A DNA stretch of 49,744 nt, from the IMG/VR virus record IMGVR_UViG_3300050821_007132, positions 1-49,744 of that record. The stretch is one strand, 5' to 3'. The DNA comes from a virus. Positions 19,946 to 29,392 of this stretch are shown here, in pieces (positions within the stretch are counted from its first letter, which is position 1; each line of letters starts with the position of its first letter). The translations under genes and the position numbers were made by a program. Below the pieces are notes generated by a model. The model made no database searches. It was not told the DNA's origin and saw only the letters and a list, made by a program, of their open reading frames with translations.

Positions 19946-22029
19946 GAATGGTCCTGCTATTCATCTTGCTCACGCCCGCGTTAGCCAGCGCGCAAGTACT
20001 TTGTCCTCTATGCGATTGCTCCTTCGATGCAATCTCCGGTTCCACCACAGCCTCAACCGGCGGCAACCTCAACACGAGCATAGCGATTGCGGACCCCGGC
20101 GTTCACATCGGAGATTCAGTGTTGTGTCTGGTCGGCTACGACTCGTACCTGCACGGAATTAATGCGATCGATAACACATGGACAAATCTCGGAAATCTGC
20201 AACTGCCTGATGGCTCGGGCGAATCGTTGCTCTTGCAGAACTACCCCGGATCGTATCCGACGGCCAGTTTTCAAAATCTGAGCACTCTGATTGCCGAGAA
20301 CTGGTCGGCCATCTGCGTTGCGAGTTCGTATCGCGCGTCTCTCGATGGCCTCGTGACGAGTCTGGCTAACGCGGCCTCGACCACCGCGACGGCTCCCAAG
20401 GTCGTGATAGACCAAACCCTCACGTCTCTGTTTAACTTCTGCTCCGCGCCGGGGACGATCGCCTTCTCGTCGCCTACTCTCGGATCGCTGGTCGCGCAGC
20501 AACACGCCTTCGGGCCGAGCGTGGCGGTAGCCAATAGCCGCGATGCGATTGTCTCTCCCACGTCCGCGAACCAGATCACGCTCAGCACTTCGGCGGTGTC
20601 GGGCTGCATATCGGCGGCGTTCAAGTGCGGGCCAAATCCGACGCCTACGGCCACTGCCACCGCGACGCCCACGGCGACCGCGACTGGCGCAACCGCCACT
20701 GCGACCGCAACGGCTACACCAACTGCAACCGCAAGCCCTACCGGCTCGATCACGAATATCGTGGTGATCGAAAAGGAAAACCGCAGCTACGATAATTACT
20801 TCGGTACCTTCCCGTGCTCGGGCGGTCCTTGCGGAGTCTCGACGGCGACCCTGAGTACGGGCGCCACCTACGCGCTGACGCGCGGGATGGATACGACCTC
20901 GACGGACTTCGACCACGACTACATTCCATTCATCACCGACATCGACGGCGGCTTGATGGACGGTTTCGATAAGGCTCCGTGGTGTACCTCGACCAGCACG
21001 CCACCCTACGGCTGTCTCATTCAGCAGGTGCAGGCGGACATCCCGAACTACTGGACGTTGGCGACGAACTACGCGCTCGGCGACAATATGTTTCCTGACA
21101 TCATCGGCCCCAGCCAGCCGAATCACTTGGCGATGCTGTTCGCGAGTTCCTTCTTCGACATCAGCAATACGTGGAATAACGGCACGACGCAGAGTTGGGG
21201 CTGCGATGCACCGCTGAAAGCGAGCGACTGCACGGCGGCGAACGTGCCGGGGCCGCAATGCACCGGCGCGGGAACCTGCCCGACCTGTACGGCGACGACT
21301 TCGGCCTACGTTCAACTTCTAGGACAGACGCCGAATACGAAGTACCCATGCTTCACGCAGACTTCTCTTATGGACGAAGCGGCGACCGCCAGCGTCAGTT
21401 TCAAGTGGTACGGCGATATAACGTTCGGCGACACCGGCTATTACTGGACCGCGCCGGATGAGTTGATTCGCTTCACCAACGGGACCGCGAATTGGACGAG
21501 TCACGTCGTGGCATCCACCCAATTCACTACCGATGCCGACGCGGGCACGTTGCCGCAGATTGCGTGGGTAACGCCGGACCTCGCGCATAGCGAGCATCCG
21601 CTGGAAGGTATCTGCACCGGCGAGAACTGGACCGTCAACCTGCTCAATCATCTGTTCGCGGGGCCGCAGGGGGCGCACACCGTCGTCTTTATCGTGTGGG
21701 ACGAAAGCGGCGGCCTTTATGATCACGTAAATCCGCCAGTCATTCAGAGCGTCGGCGCGAATCGGCTATCGGCTGGTCCACGGGTGCCTGTGCTGGTCGT
21801 CTCGCCGTATGCTCGCGCGACGGGCGGGGTCGCTGCCAACGTAAACCATACGCAGGTGCTATTCTCTTCAATCGTGAGGCAGATCGAAAACCAATTCGGA
21901 CTGGCGCGACTCGGTGGTCACGATTCGACCGCGAACGACATGAGCAGTTTTCTCAATCTCAACCAGGCACCGATAACATGGACGCCGCTGACTCAGAGGA
22001 CGGGAGGATTATGCGTTACGTCGCCGTAG
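19942..22029 (+). CDS. secreted two-domain protein with phospholipase C/acid phosphatase-type phosphoesterase
   Basis: GTG 19942 (GTGA overlap) gives 695 residues. A Sec signal peptide MRMVLLFILLTPALASA is followed by a Cys-containing beta-sandwich-like domain (to about 230), a Thr-Ala-Pro linker (about 233-268) and a phosphoesterase domain of the PF04185 type. The latter has VIEKENRSYDNYFG (275-288), QPNHLAML, EHPLEGICTGENW, VWDESGGLYDHVNPP (585-599) and GPRVPVLVVSPYA. That family includes bacterial phospholipase C and AcpA-like acid phosphatases, acting on phospholipid or phosphate esters outside the cytoplasm. An export signal on a gene inside the virion operon is odd: the protein may be secreted by the infected cell or be a virion fibre taken from host genes. 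Confidence 0.75.
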   Translation: MRMVLLFILLTPALASAQVLCPLCDCSFDAISGSTTASTGGNLNTSIAIADPGVHIGDSVLCLVGYDSYLHGINAIDNTWTNLGNLQLPDGSGESLLLQNYPGSYPTASFQNLSTLIAENWSAICVASSYRASLDGLVTSLANAASTTATAPKVVIDQTLTSLFNFCSAPGTIAFSSPTLGSLVAQQHAFGPSVAVANSRDAIVSPTSANQITLSTSAVSGCISAAFKCGPNPTPTATATATPTATATGATATATATATPTATASPTGSITNIVVIEKENRSYDNYFGTFPCSGGPCGVSTATLSTGATYALTRGMDTTSTDFDHDYIPFITDIDGGLMDGFDKAPWCTSTSTPPYGCLIQQVQADIPNYWTLATNYALGDNMFPDIIGPSQPNHLAMLFASSFFDISNTWNNGTTQSWGCDAPLKASDCTAANVPGPQCTGAGTCPTCTATTSAYVQLLGQTPNTKYPCFTQTSLMDEAATASVSFKWYGDITFGDTGYYWTAPDELIRFTNGTANWTSHVVASTQFTTDADAGTLPQIAWVTPDLAHSEHPLEGICTGENWTVNLLNHLFAGPQGAHTVVFIVWDESGGLYDHVNPPVIQSVGANRLSAGPRVPVLVVSPYARATGGVAANVNHTQVLFSSIVRQIENQFGLARLGGHDSTANDMSSFLNLNQAPITWTPLTQRTGGLCVTSP
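19969..19984 (+). repeat. dispersed palindrome, copy in signal peptide
   Basis: CTCACGCCCGCGTTAG, 15 of 16, encoding LTPAL of the signal peptide; the same codons recur at 41248 and 43870. Confidence 0.7.
20638..20745 (+). repeat. Thr-Ala-Pro linker repeat
   Basis: Degenerate (GCN ACN)n DNA encoding the linker of the secreted phosphoesterase. Wobble positions vary, so the protein repeat is kept while DNA identity is partly lost. Confidence 0.8.
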
Positions 22030-22289
22030 TGCTGGCGTTGCTCGCAGCCTGCAACCCCTATCGCGGGAATCCTGACGGCATTCAGGGTGAGGCGGTCTGG
22101 CAGGCGAGGCAAGAGATTTGCGCTGCGGCTCGAACGGGTGCGCCGCTGGTGCCGGATGCCGCGATGGGGATGGCGATATTCGACTACGAGAACAAGCAGT
22201 GGGACGATGACGACTGCGTGATTCGTCCGAAGGCGGGCCAGATAAACAGGCTGCTCAACGTGCGTCCGACAGGGCCGGATTGGTCGTGA
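22011..22289 (+). CDS. small lipoprotein
   Basis: GGGAGG before ATG 22011. Begins MRYVAVVLALLAACNPY with lipobox LAAC at Cys15; 92 residues. The mature part has a few Cys and acidic residues (DYENKQWDDDDCVIR). It overlaps the upstream gene by 19 bases and ends by GTGA overlap. Possible outer-membrane anchor; function unknown. Confidence 0.6.
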   Translation: MRYVAVVLALLAACNPYRGNPDGIQGEAVWQARQEICAAARTGAPLVPDAAMGMAIFDYENKQWDDDDCVIRPKAGQINRLLNVRPTGPDWS

Positions 22290-24268
22290 AACGAATAGCG
22301 ATTATCGCCGTATTGCTCGCACTACTCTTACCGACGAAGGGATGGGCGCAGAGCGGCGTCGATTCCACCAGCATCGTACAGCACAAGTCCTGCCCGAACC
22401 TGACGCCAAGCGGGTCTGTGGCGACATGCGCGTTCACGAGTTCACCGGCAACCGGCAATCTCATCATCGTGGTTGGAGCGACGGGCGGCACGACCATCAC
22501 GCAGACGATCACGAGCAACAACGGGAGTTGCACCTCGCGCGAAGTGCAGACCGGCCAGAACGCAGGGCTGCAAATCGCGGAATGTACTGTTACGGCGAAC
22601 AGCGCCACGACCATCACGGACACGCTGTCGTCGGGCAATCTCGTTACTGCGCTGGAAATCATGGAAGTCCACGACACTGGCGGCGTCATCTCATTTGACG
22701 TGGCAGGCGGCGTGAAGAACGGGTCGCTCTCAGCCAATGCTCCAACCGGCGCGACGGCGGCGACTAATAACGTGGTGGACTTCTGCGTGGCGGCGCTGGC
22801 TTTTGCCAGCACGGTTGCCAAGACTCCGACCGCAGGGCCGGGATTGTTGGCAGCAGCGGTTCCGTCTGCGTGGAACACTATCGACAACAACGCGACCATC
22901 GGACCGGGGATGCTGACGGCGAGCACCGTCACGAGCGCATCAGGATTGGCTGTTCAGTCGGCGTGGTCATGGAGCGGCGCGACGCCGAGCACCGGCGGCA
23001 CGGTCTGCTACAAGGGGCAGGTGCAGCCGACGATTGCGCCGGTGGGGACGCCAGCGGCGACGAATCTCAGTGGTACGAGCACGGTGGTCACTATCGCGAG
23101 CACGGCGGCGGGCGCGTGTAATCGGATTCAGCTATGCGATACCAGCGGAGTCTTTGTGACACCTTCTTGCTCGGGCAATAATTGCACCTGCACCCGAGTT
23201 CTTGGGGCTACCACATGGAACACGACAGGCAGCAAGGCGGTATTTTTGTGTAGTGGATGCACGGGAAATCCCACCTGCACGTTTGGCGTAACTGTCGTCG
23301 GAAATCCTGAAGCCGTTGCGGACGCATATTCTGGCTCCGCTTGTACGGTCGATTGCACGGGGGCTGGCGACCAGACCGGCAGCAGTGCGACCTCGACATC
23401 GAATAGTCTTAGTTCCTGCAATCAGGGAGATGCGCTTCTTTACGATGCGTGTAGTGCTGGCGCGACGGCATCTTCAAATTCGACTCCGCTCGCTACCACG
23501 GTCTCGATCAACGTCGCAGGGACTCCGACAAATCTTCTCGCCTACTACTTCGATACCGCCCCCTCGACTAATACATCCCCCGCGCAGAGCCGCACACAGG
23601 GCAACGTCGCATGGGTATCCGGTGCGGTAGGGCTGGCACCGGCATCAGCGGCGACCGCGACGGCTACAGCGACAGCTACCGCCACTGCTACCGCTACGGC
23701 TACGGCAACAGCCACGGCCACCGCTACCGCAACTGCCACAGCCACAGCTACGGCAACGGCTACCGCGACAGCTACCGCAACAGTGACGGCAACGCCCACG
23801 CCGATCGCTACGCCTACGGCGACCGCTACGGCTACGGGCGGCGCTCCGACCCCTACGGGAGTGTGCACCCCCAATGCGACTATCTCGCTACTGAACCACA
23901 ACAAGAACGTGCTGAATGGAACGGCATCAGCAGTCGTCGGCAAGGGTGCGAACTGGTTTGCATGGGGTATCGACACCAACGCGAGCGACAACATCGTCGA
24001 TGCTTTCAACGCAGGTACGGCGAGCGGTACAACGGCGGCAGTCAATAAAACCATTCGCATCGTGGACGGGAATAACCTCGTTTGCACCGGCACCACCGTG
24101 AGCAGCACGCCCGCCTGCTCAACGCTGCCCTGCGACGTGATCACCGTTCGTGTCTGTAACACGGAAGGCAGCGTAGCGGGATGCACGGAAAGCGCGACGA
24201 CGGCACTGCCTAGCATGTCGGTTTATATTCAGGACGCCAACGGATTCATTGACGACATTATTCCGTGA
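22286..24268 (+). CDS. secreted multidomain adhesin-like protein
   Basis: GTG 22286 (GTGA overlap) gives 660 residues. Signal peptide MKRIAIIAVLLALLLPTKGW then AQ. Two Thr/Ser/Gly-rich beta-sandwich-like domains with paired cysteines (to about 450), one of the longest Thr-Ala linkers in the genome (about 453-525), and a C-terminal domain beginning PTGVCTPNATISLL. No catalytic motif seen. It should be exported; binding to surfaces or polysaccharide is a guess. Confidence 0.6.
   Translation: MKRIAIIAVLLALLLPTKGWAQSGVDSTSIVQHKSCPNLTPSGSVATCAFTSSPATGNLIIVVGATGGTTITQTITSNNGSCTSREVQTGQNAGLQIAECTVTANSATTITDTLSSGNLVTALEIMEVHDTGGVISFDVAGGVKNGSLSANAPTGATAATNNVVDFCVAALAFASTVAKTPTAGPGLLAAAVPSAWNTIDNNATIGPGMLTASTVTSASGLAVQSAWSWSGATPSTGGTVCYKGQVQPTIAPVGTPAATNLSGTSTVVTIASTAAGACNRIQLCDTSGVFVTPSCSGNNCTCTRVLGATTWNTTGSKAVFLCSGCTGNPTCTFGVTVVGNPEAVADAYSGSACTVDCTGAGDQTGSSATSTSNSLSSCNQGDALLYDACSAGATASSNSTPLATTVSINVAGTPTNLLAYYFDTAPSTNTSPAQSRTQGNVAWVSGAVGLAPASAATATATATATATATATATATATATATATATATATATATATATATVTATPTPIATPTATATATGGAPTPTGVCTPNATISLLNHNKNVLNGTASAVVGKGANWFAWGIDTNASDNIVDAFNAGTASGTTAAVNKTIRIVDGNNLVCTGTTVSSTPACSTLPCDVITVRVCNTEGSVAGCTESATTALPSMSVYIQDANGFIDDIIP
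23644..23850 (+). repeat. long Thr-Ala linker repeat
   Basis: About 200 bases of GCN-ACN dipeptide repeat with varied wobble bases inside gene 22286-24268. Similar tracts occur at 20638, 24945, 25726, 41275 and 46615. Confidence 0.8.
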
Positions 24269-25896
24269 AGAAACTCGTCCTTACCGTTGCGTTCCTGCTC
24301 ATCAGCCGCTCCGCATTCGCGGCACTTGCCTTTGTCGCCAGCGCCACCGGCACGGCATCCTCGTCTCCCTGCGTCGTGAACGTCCCTACGGGCACGCTGA
24401 ATAACCATTGCATGATTCTCCAATGGTCCTACGCCTGTACGTCCGCTCCTACGACACCATCGGGCTGGACAGTCATTCGGCACGATACAGACGGTTCCGG
24501 TGCCATCTCTAATCTCTACTACCGCGTAGCGAGCAGCGAACCAGCCAGCTATTCACTCGCAATGGGATCGTGCGCCTTCCAGACTTGTGCCATCGCGACG
24601 TATTCTGGCTGCAACACGGGCGGACCCATCGGAGCGACATCCGGCAACGGTTCTGGCGGTACGCAAGGAACCAGTGCGGTTGCCAATTCAATCACGACGA
24701 CGGGATCAAATAGTTTCGTTCTAGGCGAATATGAGTTTAGTTCGGGCGGTACGATAGCGACTCTGCCGGGAGCTTTGACCTTCCGCTATAACATGTCTGC
24801 CGGAGCCTTCAACCATGTCGGCGAAGCGATGGGCGACCAAGCCATCGTGAGTTCCGGCACCGCTAGCGGTAACCAGACCGCGATGCTCAATCAGAACTCA
24901 AACTGGATCGGGCAGCAAGTGGAAGTGCTGGCTAGTGTTGCGGCGACGCCGACCCCAACACCAACAGCTACCGCGACAGCGACGGCGACAATCTCAGCAA
25001 CGCCGACTCTAACAGGTACGCCGAGCATCACTGCAACACCAACAGCGACGGCCACGGCCACGGCGACCGCCACAGCTACCTCTACGGCCACGGCTACGCC
25101 AACCGGCGTGCCTACGGTTACAACGGGTCTCGGCTCCTGCACTCTCGGCAGCAATGGCGTTCAGGCCAACAACGTCCTCATCGGCGGCATCGTGTACGAC
25201 AGTAGCCAAGGTACGGCGACGCTGACCCCGCCCCCGAACTGGACTCTGTTCAAGACTTGGAATCTTGGCGGGGCCGATGGAAACTGGTACTGGCATACCG
25301 TCACCGCGACTGAGCCTGCGTCGTACACATGGAGCCTCAACGCCCTAAAAGCCATGAGTTGCGGCTACGACGTAATCACCGCCTCATCTAATCCGATGAA
25401 CCCGATTGACGTGGTAGGCGTAGCAGGGATCAATTGCGCATCCTCGACTTGCACGGCGGCGGGTGTCACCACCACCCAATCCAACGATATTCTCGGCTAC
25501 GGCGGTGCGACGTTTCTGATTGGCGTCATCGGCTATCCCACGAATTTCTTCCCCGGCTACGAAATAGGCGGTACGTTCCAGCAGATGGGTGACGAACTTT
25601 CCCACAACTACACCTGCGGGGGCGCAGGGCCAACAGGAAGCGTCAGCGGCGTGGTCGGCGGTGCTGGACAGGCTTCCAACTTCCTATTCGCTCTCAAGGG
25701 ACCGCAGGGGCCTTGCACGTCAACTCCGACGCCAACGGCAAGTGCCACGGCCACCGCAACGTCTACAGGCGGTGCGACGCCATCAGCTACAGCAACGGCG
25801 ACGATTACGGTAATATGTCCGACGCCGGGACTGGAAGGTAAATTTGGAAGTGGGTACTGCCCACCAGGATGTCCGCATTGCCCTCCAAAAGAATAG
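24265..25896 (+). CDS. secreted protein with duplicated beta-sandwich domains
   Basis: GTG start in a GTGA overlap; 543 residues with signal peptide MKKLVLTVAFLLISRSAFA. Two related domains: the first has PSGWTVIRHDTDGSG and SSEPASYSLAMG, the second PPNWTLFKTWNLGG and TATEPASYTWSLN, joined by a Thr-Ala linker (DNA 24945-25104). A second linker (25726-25803) leads to a short Cys-rich tail (CPPGCPHCPPKE). The 'GWT...EPASY' pattern is known from secreted bacterial beta-sandwich domains of uncertain function. Confidence 0.6.
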   Translation: MKKLVLTVAFLLISRSAFAALAFVASATGTASSSPCVVNVPTGTLNNHCMILQWSYACTSAPTTPSGWTVIRHDTDGSGAISNLYYRVASSEPASYSLAMGSCAFQTCAIATYSGCNTGGPIGATSGNGSGGTQGTSAVANSITTTGSNSFVLGEYEFSSGGTIATLPGALTFRYNMSAGAFNHVGEAMGDQAIVSSGTASGNQTAMLNQNSNWIGQQVEVLASVAATPTPTPTATATATATISATPTLTGTPSITATPTATATATATATATSTATATPTGVPTVTTGLGSCTLGSNGVQANNVLIGGIVYDSSQGTATLTPPPNWTLFKTWNLGGADGNWYWHTVTATEPASYTWSLNALKAMSCGYDVITASSNPMNPIDVVGVAGINCASSTCTAAGVTTTQSNDILGYGGATFLIGVIGYPTNFFPGYEIGGTFQQMGDELSHNYTCGGAGPTGSVSGVVGGAGQASNFLFALKGPQGPCTSTPTPTASATATATSTGGATPSATATATITVICPTPGLEGKFGSGYCPPGCPHCPPKE

Positions 25897-28658
25897 CAAT
25901 CCACGACTTCGATTCCCGCCTCTGGCTATCGGGTGGGCGAGACCAAGTGCCGCAGAACGGTGCGCGCCGTCTCGTGGGCGCGGCCCCTGAACTGACACGA
26001 AGCATCCAGTCGCGCTGGGGATCGACATTCATTTCCAATATCAACTCGATTTCTCTCTTTCAGTACAACGGCATCCGCTACGAATACGACGGTGTGAATC
26101 TCTACGCGAACGGCGTAATCGTCACTCAGAACGGCTCGGCAATCGTCTGGAATGGCGGATTGCTCACCTTCAACGTGATGCCGCCGCAGGAAGGCTTGCC
26201 GGATTACCTGTTCATCATCGGCGGTGGCAACGCCATCAAGATTGCGCCGTCGTTGGTCGGCGGACAGCCGGTAGTGGCAGCGCAGCAGGTGACGTTGTGG
26301 GGAATAGAGGCTCCCCCTGACGGCATGAGCGCATCGCTCGGCCTTCAGGAAGTCCAAGTAATCGACGCCTGCGACACCACAGCAGGCTCGTGGACCAATC
26401 ATCCGAATTGCACCGTCTCCAACTCCAGCACCGACCCCTTCTCCGGCTCCGCGAGTATGTTGGTGAGCCTCAGCGGTTCGGGGCCGACGCATATTACGCG
26501 CGCCGCGCCCGTCAGTCCGTCTCCATTGCCGAGCATGTTGACCTACGGCGACGGGACAATCTCGCTGCCGTCTGACATCATCTCGTTCTATTTCAAGTGC
26601 CCCAAGCCAGTGAAAATCGGCTGGCTCTGGCTGACCTTCAATGTCGGCACGGGAGCCATCGGCGATAAGAACTGGCCCGATTACTACCGCCTTGTCGTCC
26701 AGATCGTACAGACCACGAACCAGAAGAACGCAGCGGGCGCGCAGGTTATCGTGACGCCCTCGACCGACCAATGGATTCAGATAGCAGCACCGAAGTCCGC
26801 ATTCATGCGAATCGGCAACAACTTGAATCTCGACTGGTCAGACGTGAATTTCGTCCGGTTCAACATTGGCGACTTAGGCGACTCGTCGGCCACCTCGTGC
26901 GAGTTCGATGCCTTGACCATGTTCGGTGGATTTCCACTAGGCGCTGGTCCTGCGGCCCTGCTGGGCGGCTCCCAGTACCGATACTACGTCACCTTCGGCA
27001 ACAACCTGACCGGCTCGGACTCCAATCCGCAGGGAATGCAGTTACTTGGTAACGGCACGACATCGCAGCCGAATCCGTCTGTGGTAGGCGGCGTGGCCGT
27101 TCAGGAAGTAACCCTCAGCAACATACCGACCTCGCCGGACCCGCAAGTCGGCAACCGCAAGATTTGGCGCACGTCCGCCGGAGGCGCGGTCCCGTTCTAT
27201 GCTTTTACGATCCCCGACAACACGACGACTACGTTCACCGATTTCTACGGCGACTTGCCGGGGCAGCCGATCATCGCAACGCCGTGGACGAAATCTGTTT
27301 CGGTGGACAGCACGATTCCCGATTACGTCGATGGCGGCAACGGCTACTACTTCAAAGCGACGACATCGGGGACGACAGGCTTAACTCTGCCGAATTGGGA
27401 CATTCCGACCGGAGCCTTTCTAGGTTTCTGGAGTCCAATCACTCAGTACCTCGTTGGCAATTGGGTGAGTTTCAACGGCACCGGCTACGCCTGCATCGCA
27501 CCCGCTCAAGGACCGACGCAATCGCCTACCAACGCGGCTTATTGGGTCGTCATCGGCACGACCCCTGAGAACACCGTAGTCTGGACGTGGGCTGGCCTGA
27601 ACGAAGTGCCCCATCTCAGCCTCGACATGCAACTCCTGCTGGACAACGCGCCCCCGCAGATTACCTATGGCGATGCCGTGGGACCGTACCAGGGGTCGAT
27701 GTGGTGGGGCCGCGACTCGGTGCCGGGACGCCGTGGCTGGATATACTCGTCACCACCGGGCCGTCCCGAATCAGTGGCAAATCAGTTCGCTCCGACCAGC
27801 GACGATGACCCGACACAGAAACTCGTCATCTTCGATTACACACTCTGGCTCATCACCACGAAGATTGCATTTCAGACAGACGGTCAGAATCCCGAAATCG
27901 TGTTCTACCCCATCATGTACGCGACGGGGACGACGAATCCGTTCAGTGCCGTAGCGGGGCAAGAGGGCATCTACTATCAGGCAAGCGACGGAATCCGCAT
28001 CATCAATCGCGCTGGCTCATTTCTCCCCGGATTCGAGGCTCTGGATACGATTCAGCGCGGGCAGCAATCCGAGAACGTGCTGCCGTTCGTCGCCAACGTT
28101 GCTGCCTATTGCCGCAACGAAATAATCTTCTCGAATGGTCAGTACAGTTTCGGACTCCAACGCGGCGGCGATGGCTACGTCTGGCGCATTCTTGGTGTAG
28201 GACTCCAAGCCCTCTACTACGAGCGCAACGACAACAAGATTCTGGCGTCGTTCTACGGGCTGACGATGTTGTATGAAGACCCGCAAGTGCTGGTCGATCA
28301 GTCGGCAAATCCGCTCATCGTGAACGGCGTCATGTTCGAGCTTCAAACGCCGTCTCAACTCCCCGACGAAGGGCAGGTAGCGGTCATTCGCAGAATCTTC
28401 ATCGACATCGACTGCCAAGTTGAGCCTGCGGCGCCCGCACAAGTAGTCGGCGTCATCGCTATTTGCGACAACGTGGAGACGAGCTTGGGCAACATCACGA
28501 ACACGGCGCGGAGCACGATTGAGCTTGCTTTCCAGCAACCGGCACGGCAGTTCAGCCTTCGATTGTTAGGCTGTCTTACCAACCGGATTGAAGTATTCGG
28601 CGTCGAACTAGATGTGGCGCTGACGGGCGCGGAAATAACGCAGGGGGCGAGTGCGTGA
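25869..28658 (+). CDS. large virion (tail hub/tubular) protein with carbohydrate-binding-like segment
   Basis: A 929-residue product with no signal peptide. The beta-rich N-terminus (GAAPELTRSIQSRWGST, FQYNGIRYEYDGVNLY) resembles the beta-propeller-like tail or DNA-stabilising proteins of short-tailed phages. Around 518-560, FWSPITQYLVGNWVSFNGTG then YACI and YWVV has the spacing of a CBM5/12 carbohydrate-binding module. Its size and place after the fibre and secreted genes and before the ejection-type proteins fit a tail hub or tubular B protein. Not certain. Confidence 0.5.
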   Translation: MSALPSKRIAIHDFDSRLWLSGGRDQVPQNGARRLVGAAPELTRSIQSRWGSTFISNINSISLFQYNGIRYEYDGVNLYANGVIVTQNGSAIVWNGGLLTFNVMPPQEGLPDYLFIIGGGNAIKIAPSLVGGQPVVAAQQVTLWGIEAPPDGMSASLGLQEVQVIDACDTTAGSWTNHPNCTVSNSSTDPFSGSASMLVSLSGSGPTHITRAAPVSPSPLPSMLTYGDGTISLPSDIISFYFKCPKPVKIGWLWLTFNVGTGAIGDKNWPDYYRLVVQIVQTTNQKNAAGAQVIVTPSTDQWIQIAAPKSAFMRIGNNLNLDWSDVNFVRFNIGDLGDSSATSCEFDALTMFGGFPLGAGPAALLGGSQYRYYVTFGNNLTGSDSNPQGMQLLGNGTTSQPNPSVVGGVAVQEVTLSNIPTSPDPQVGNRKIWRTSAGGAVPFYAFTIPDNTTTTFTDFYGDLPGQPIIATPWTKSVSVDSTIPDYVDGGNGYYFKATTSGTTGLTLPNWDIPTGAFLGFWSPITQYLVGNWVSFNGTGYACIAPAQGPTQSPTNAAYWVVIGTTPENTVVWTWAGLNEVPHLSLDMQLLLDNAPPQITYGDAVGPYQGSMWWGRDSVPGRRGWIYSSPPGRPESVANQFAPTSDDDPTQKLVIFDYTLWLITTKIAFQTDGQNPEIVFYPIMYATGTTNPFSAVAGQEGIYYQASDGIRIINRAGSFLPGFEALDTIQRGQQSENVLPFVANVAAYCRNEIIFSNGQYSFGLQRGGDGYVWRILGVGLQALYYERNDNKILASFYGLTMLYEDPQVLVDQSANPLIVNGVMFELQTPSQLPDEGQVAVIRRIFIDIDCQVEPAAPAQVVGVIAICDNVETSLGNITNTARSTIELAFQQPARQFSLRLLGCLTNRIEVFGVELDVALTGAEITQGASA

Positions 28659-29392
28659 GGCTTTACGACCCCGACAAGGATGAATTGAAGTTACTTTATT
28701 GGTGGCTTCATCTCCGTTCCGATCCAGTTGAATTTGAAAATCTATTTGCCGAGCCACTACGCGGACTGACGGCCATCCTGAACTGGGCCAAGAACTCAGT
28801 GAACATAATGTTCAATAGCGATGAACAGGGAATCACTTTCGCAGCGTGGGTAGAGCCGTTTCTATCGGGTGCCTATTTTGGAGCATGGTCGCGTAAGGAC
28901 GTGCGCGGGTCCAAGGGCCATCTTCGATTCATGGATGAATGCTTCACGCGGGCGTTAGAGCAATATCCGGTACTCGTCGGCGTCACCAAGCAGGAGCGGC
29001 TTCACAACATCCATCTCAAGATGGGCTATCGCTATCTGGGAGAAATCGGCGCACTATTTGACGGTAGCCCCGCGCGAGTGTACACCATGAATGCAGAGAG
29101 CCGCGCGAATCGAGCGCAGGCACGGCAGGAGATTAACCATGGGCGCAGGCGGATCGGGAATGACATCAACGGGAACGGAAAGCAGCCCTTACGCGCCTCT
29201 CATCGCAAAGTTCGCGAAAGCGTTCCTGCTAGCGGCGAAGACATTCGGACAACAACAGGAAGAAGCCCTAAAAACCGGAGGCGTCAACGCAAACATCCCG
29301 ATCATCAATCGGGCAGTGGACGCATCGAGGGGAGCGGAATCGTCGGCGAATCAGGAGACGCAGCAAGCGTTGGCGAGAGCGGGACTGGCTGA
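28655..29392 (+). CDS. GNAT-like acetyltransferase fold protein
   Basis: GTG start sharing GTGA with the previous stop. Residues about 1-150 have a GNAT-like order: GITFAAWVEPFLSGAYFGAW (beta core), then ERLHNIHLKMGYRYLGEIG (the acetyl-CoA fold's last helix and strand) and ARVYTMN. Such proteins occur next to tail genes in podoviruses. After about residue 160 the frame becomes Arg/Ser/Gly-rich and overlaps the next gene out of frame for 254 bases, so the true C-terminus may be degenerate. Confidence 0.5.
   Translation: MRLYDPDKDELKLLYWWLHLRSDPVEFENLFAEPLRGLTAILNWAKNSVNIMFNSDEQGITFAAWVEPFLSGAYFGAWSRKDVRGSKGHLRFMDECFTRALEQYPVLVGVTKQERLHNIHLKMGYRYLGEIGALFDGSPARVYTMNAESRANRAQARQEINHGRRRIGNDINGNGKQPLRASHRKVRESVPASGEDIRTTTGRSPKNRRRQRKHPDHQSGSGRIEGSGIVGESGDAASVGESGTG
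28943..28958 (-). repeat. dispersed palindrome, copy in GNAT-like gene
   Basis: Minus strand CTAACGCCCGCGTGAA, 14 of 16; encodes FTRALE on the plus strand. Confidence 0.6.

Noticed and set aside
20116-21315. 399-codon minus-strand frame antisense to the secreted phosphoesterase
   Set aside because: Arg-rich shadow composition; the plus strand has a recognised enzyme with signal peptide.
23644-23850. Regular repeats suggestive of a CRISPR array or satellite DNA
   Set aside because: The units are codon pairs for Thr-Ala in an open reading frame with varying wobble bases, and there are no spacers.
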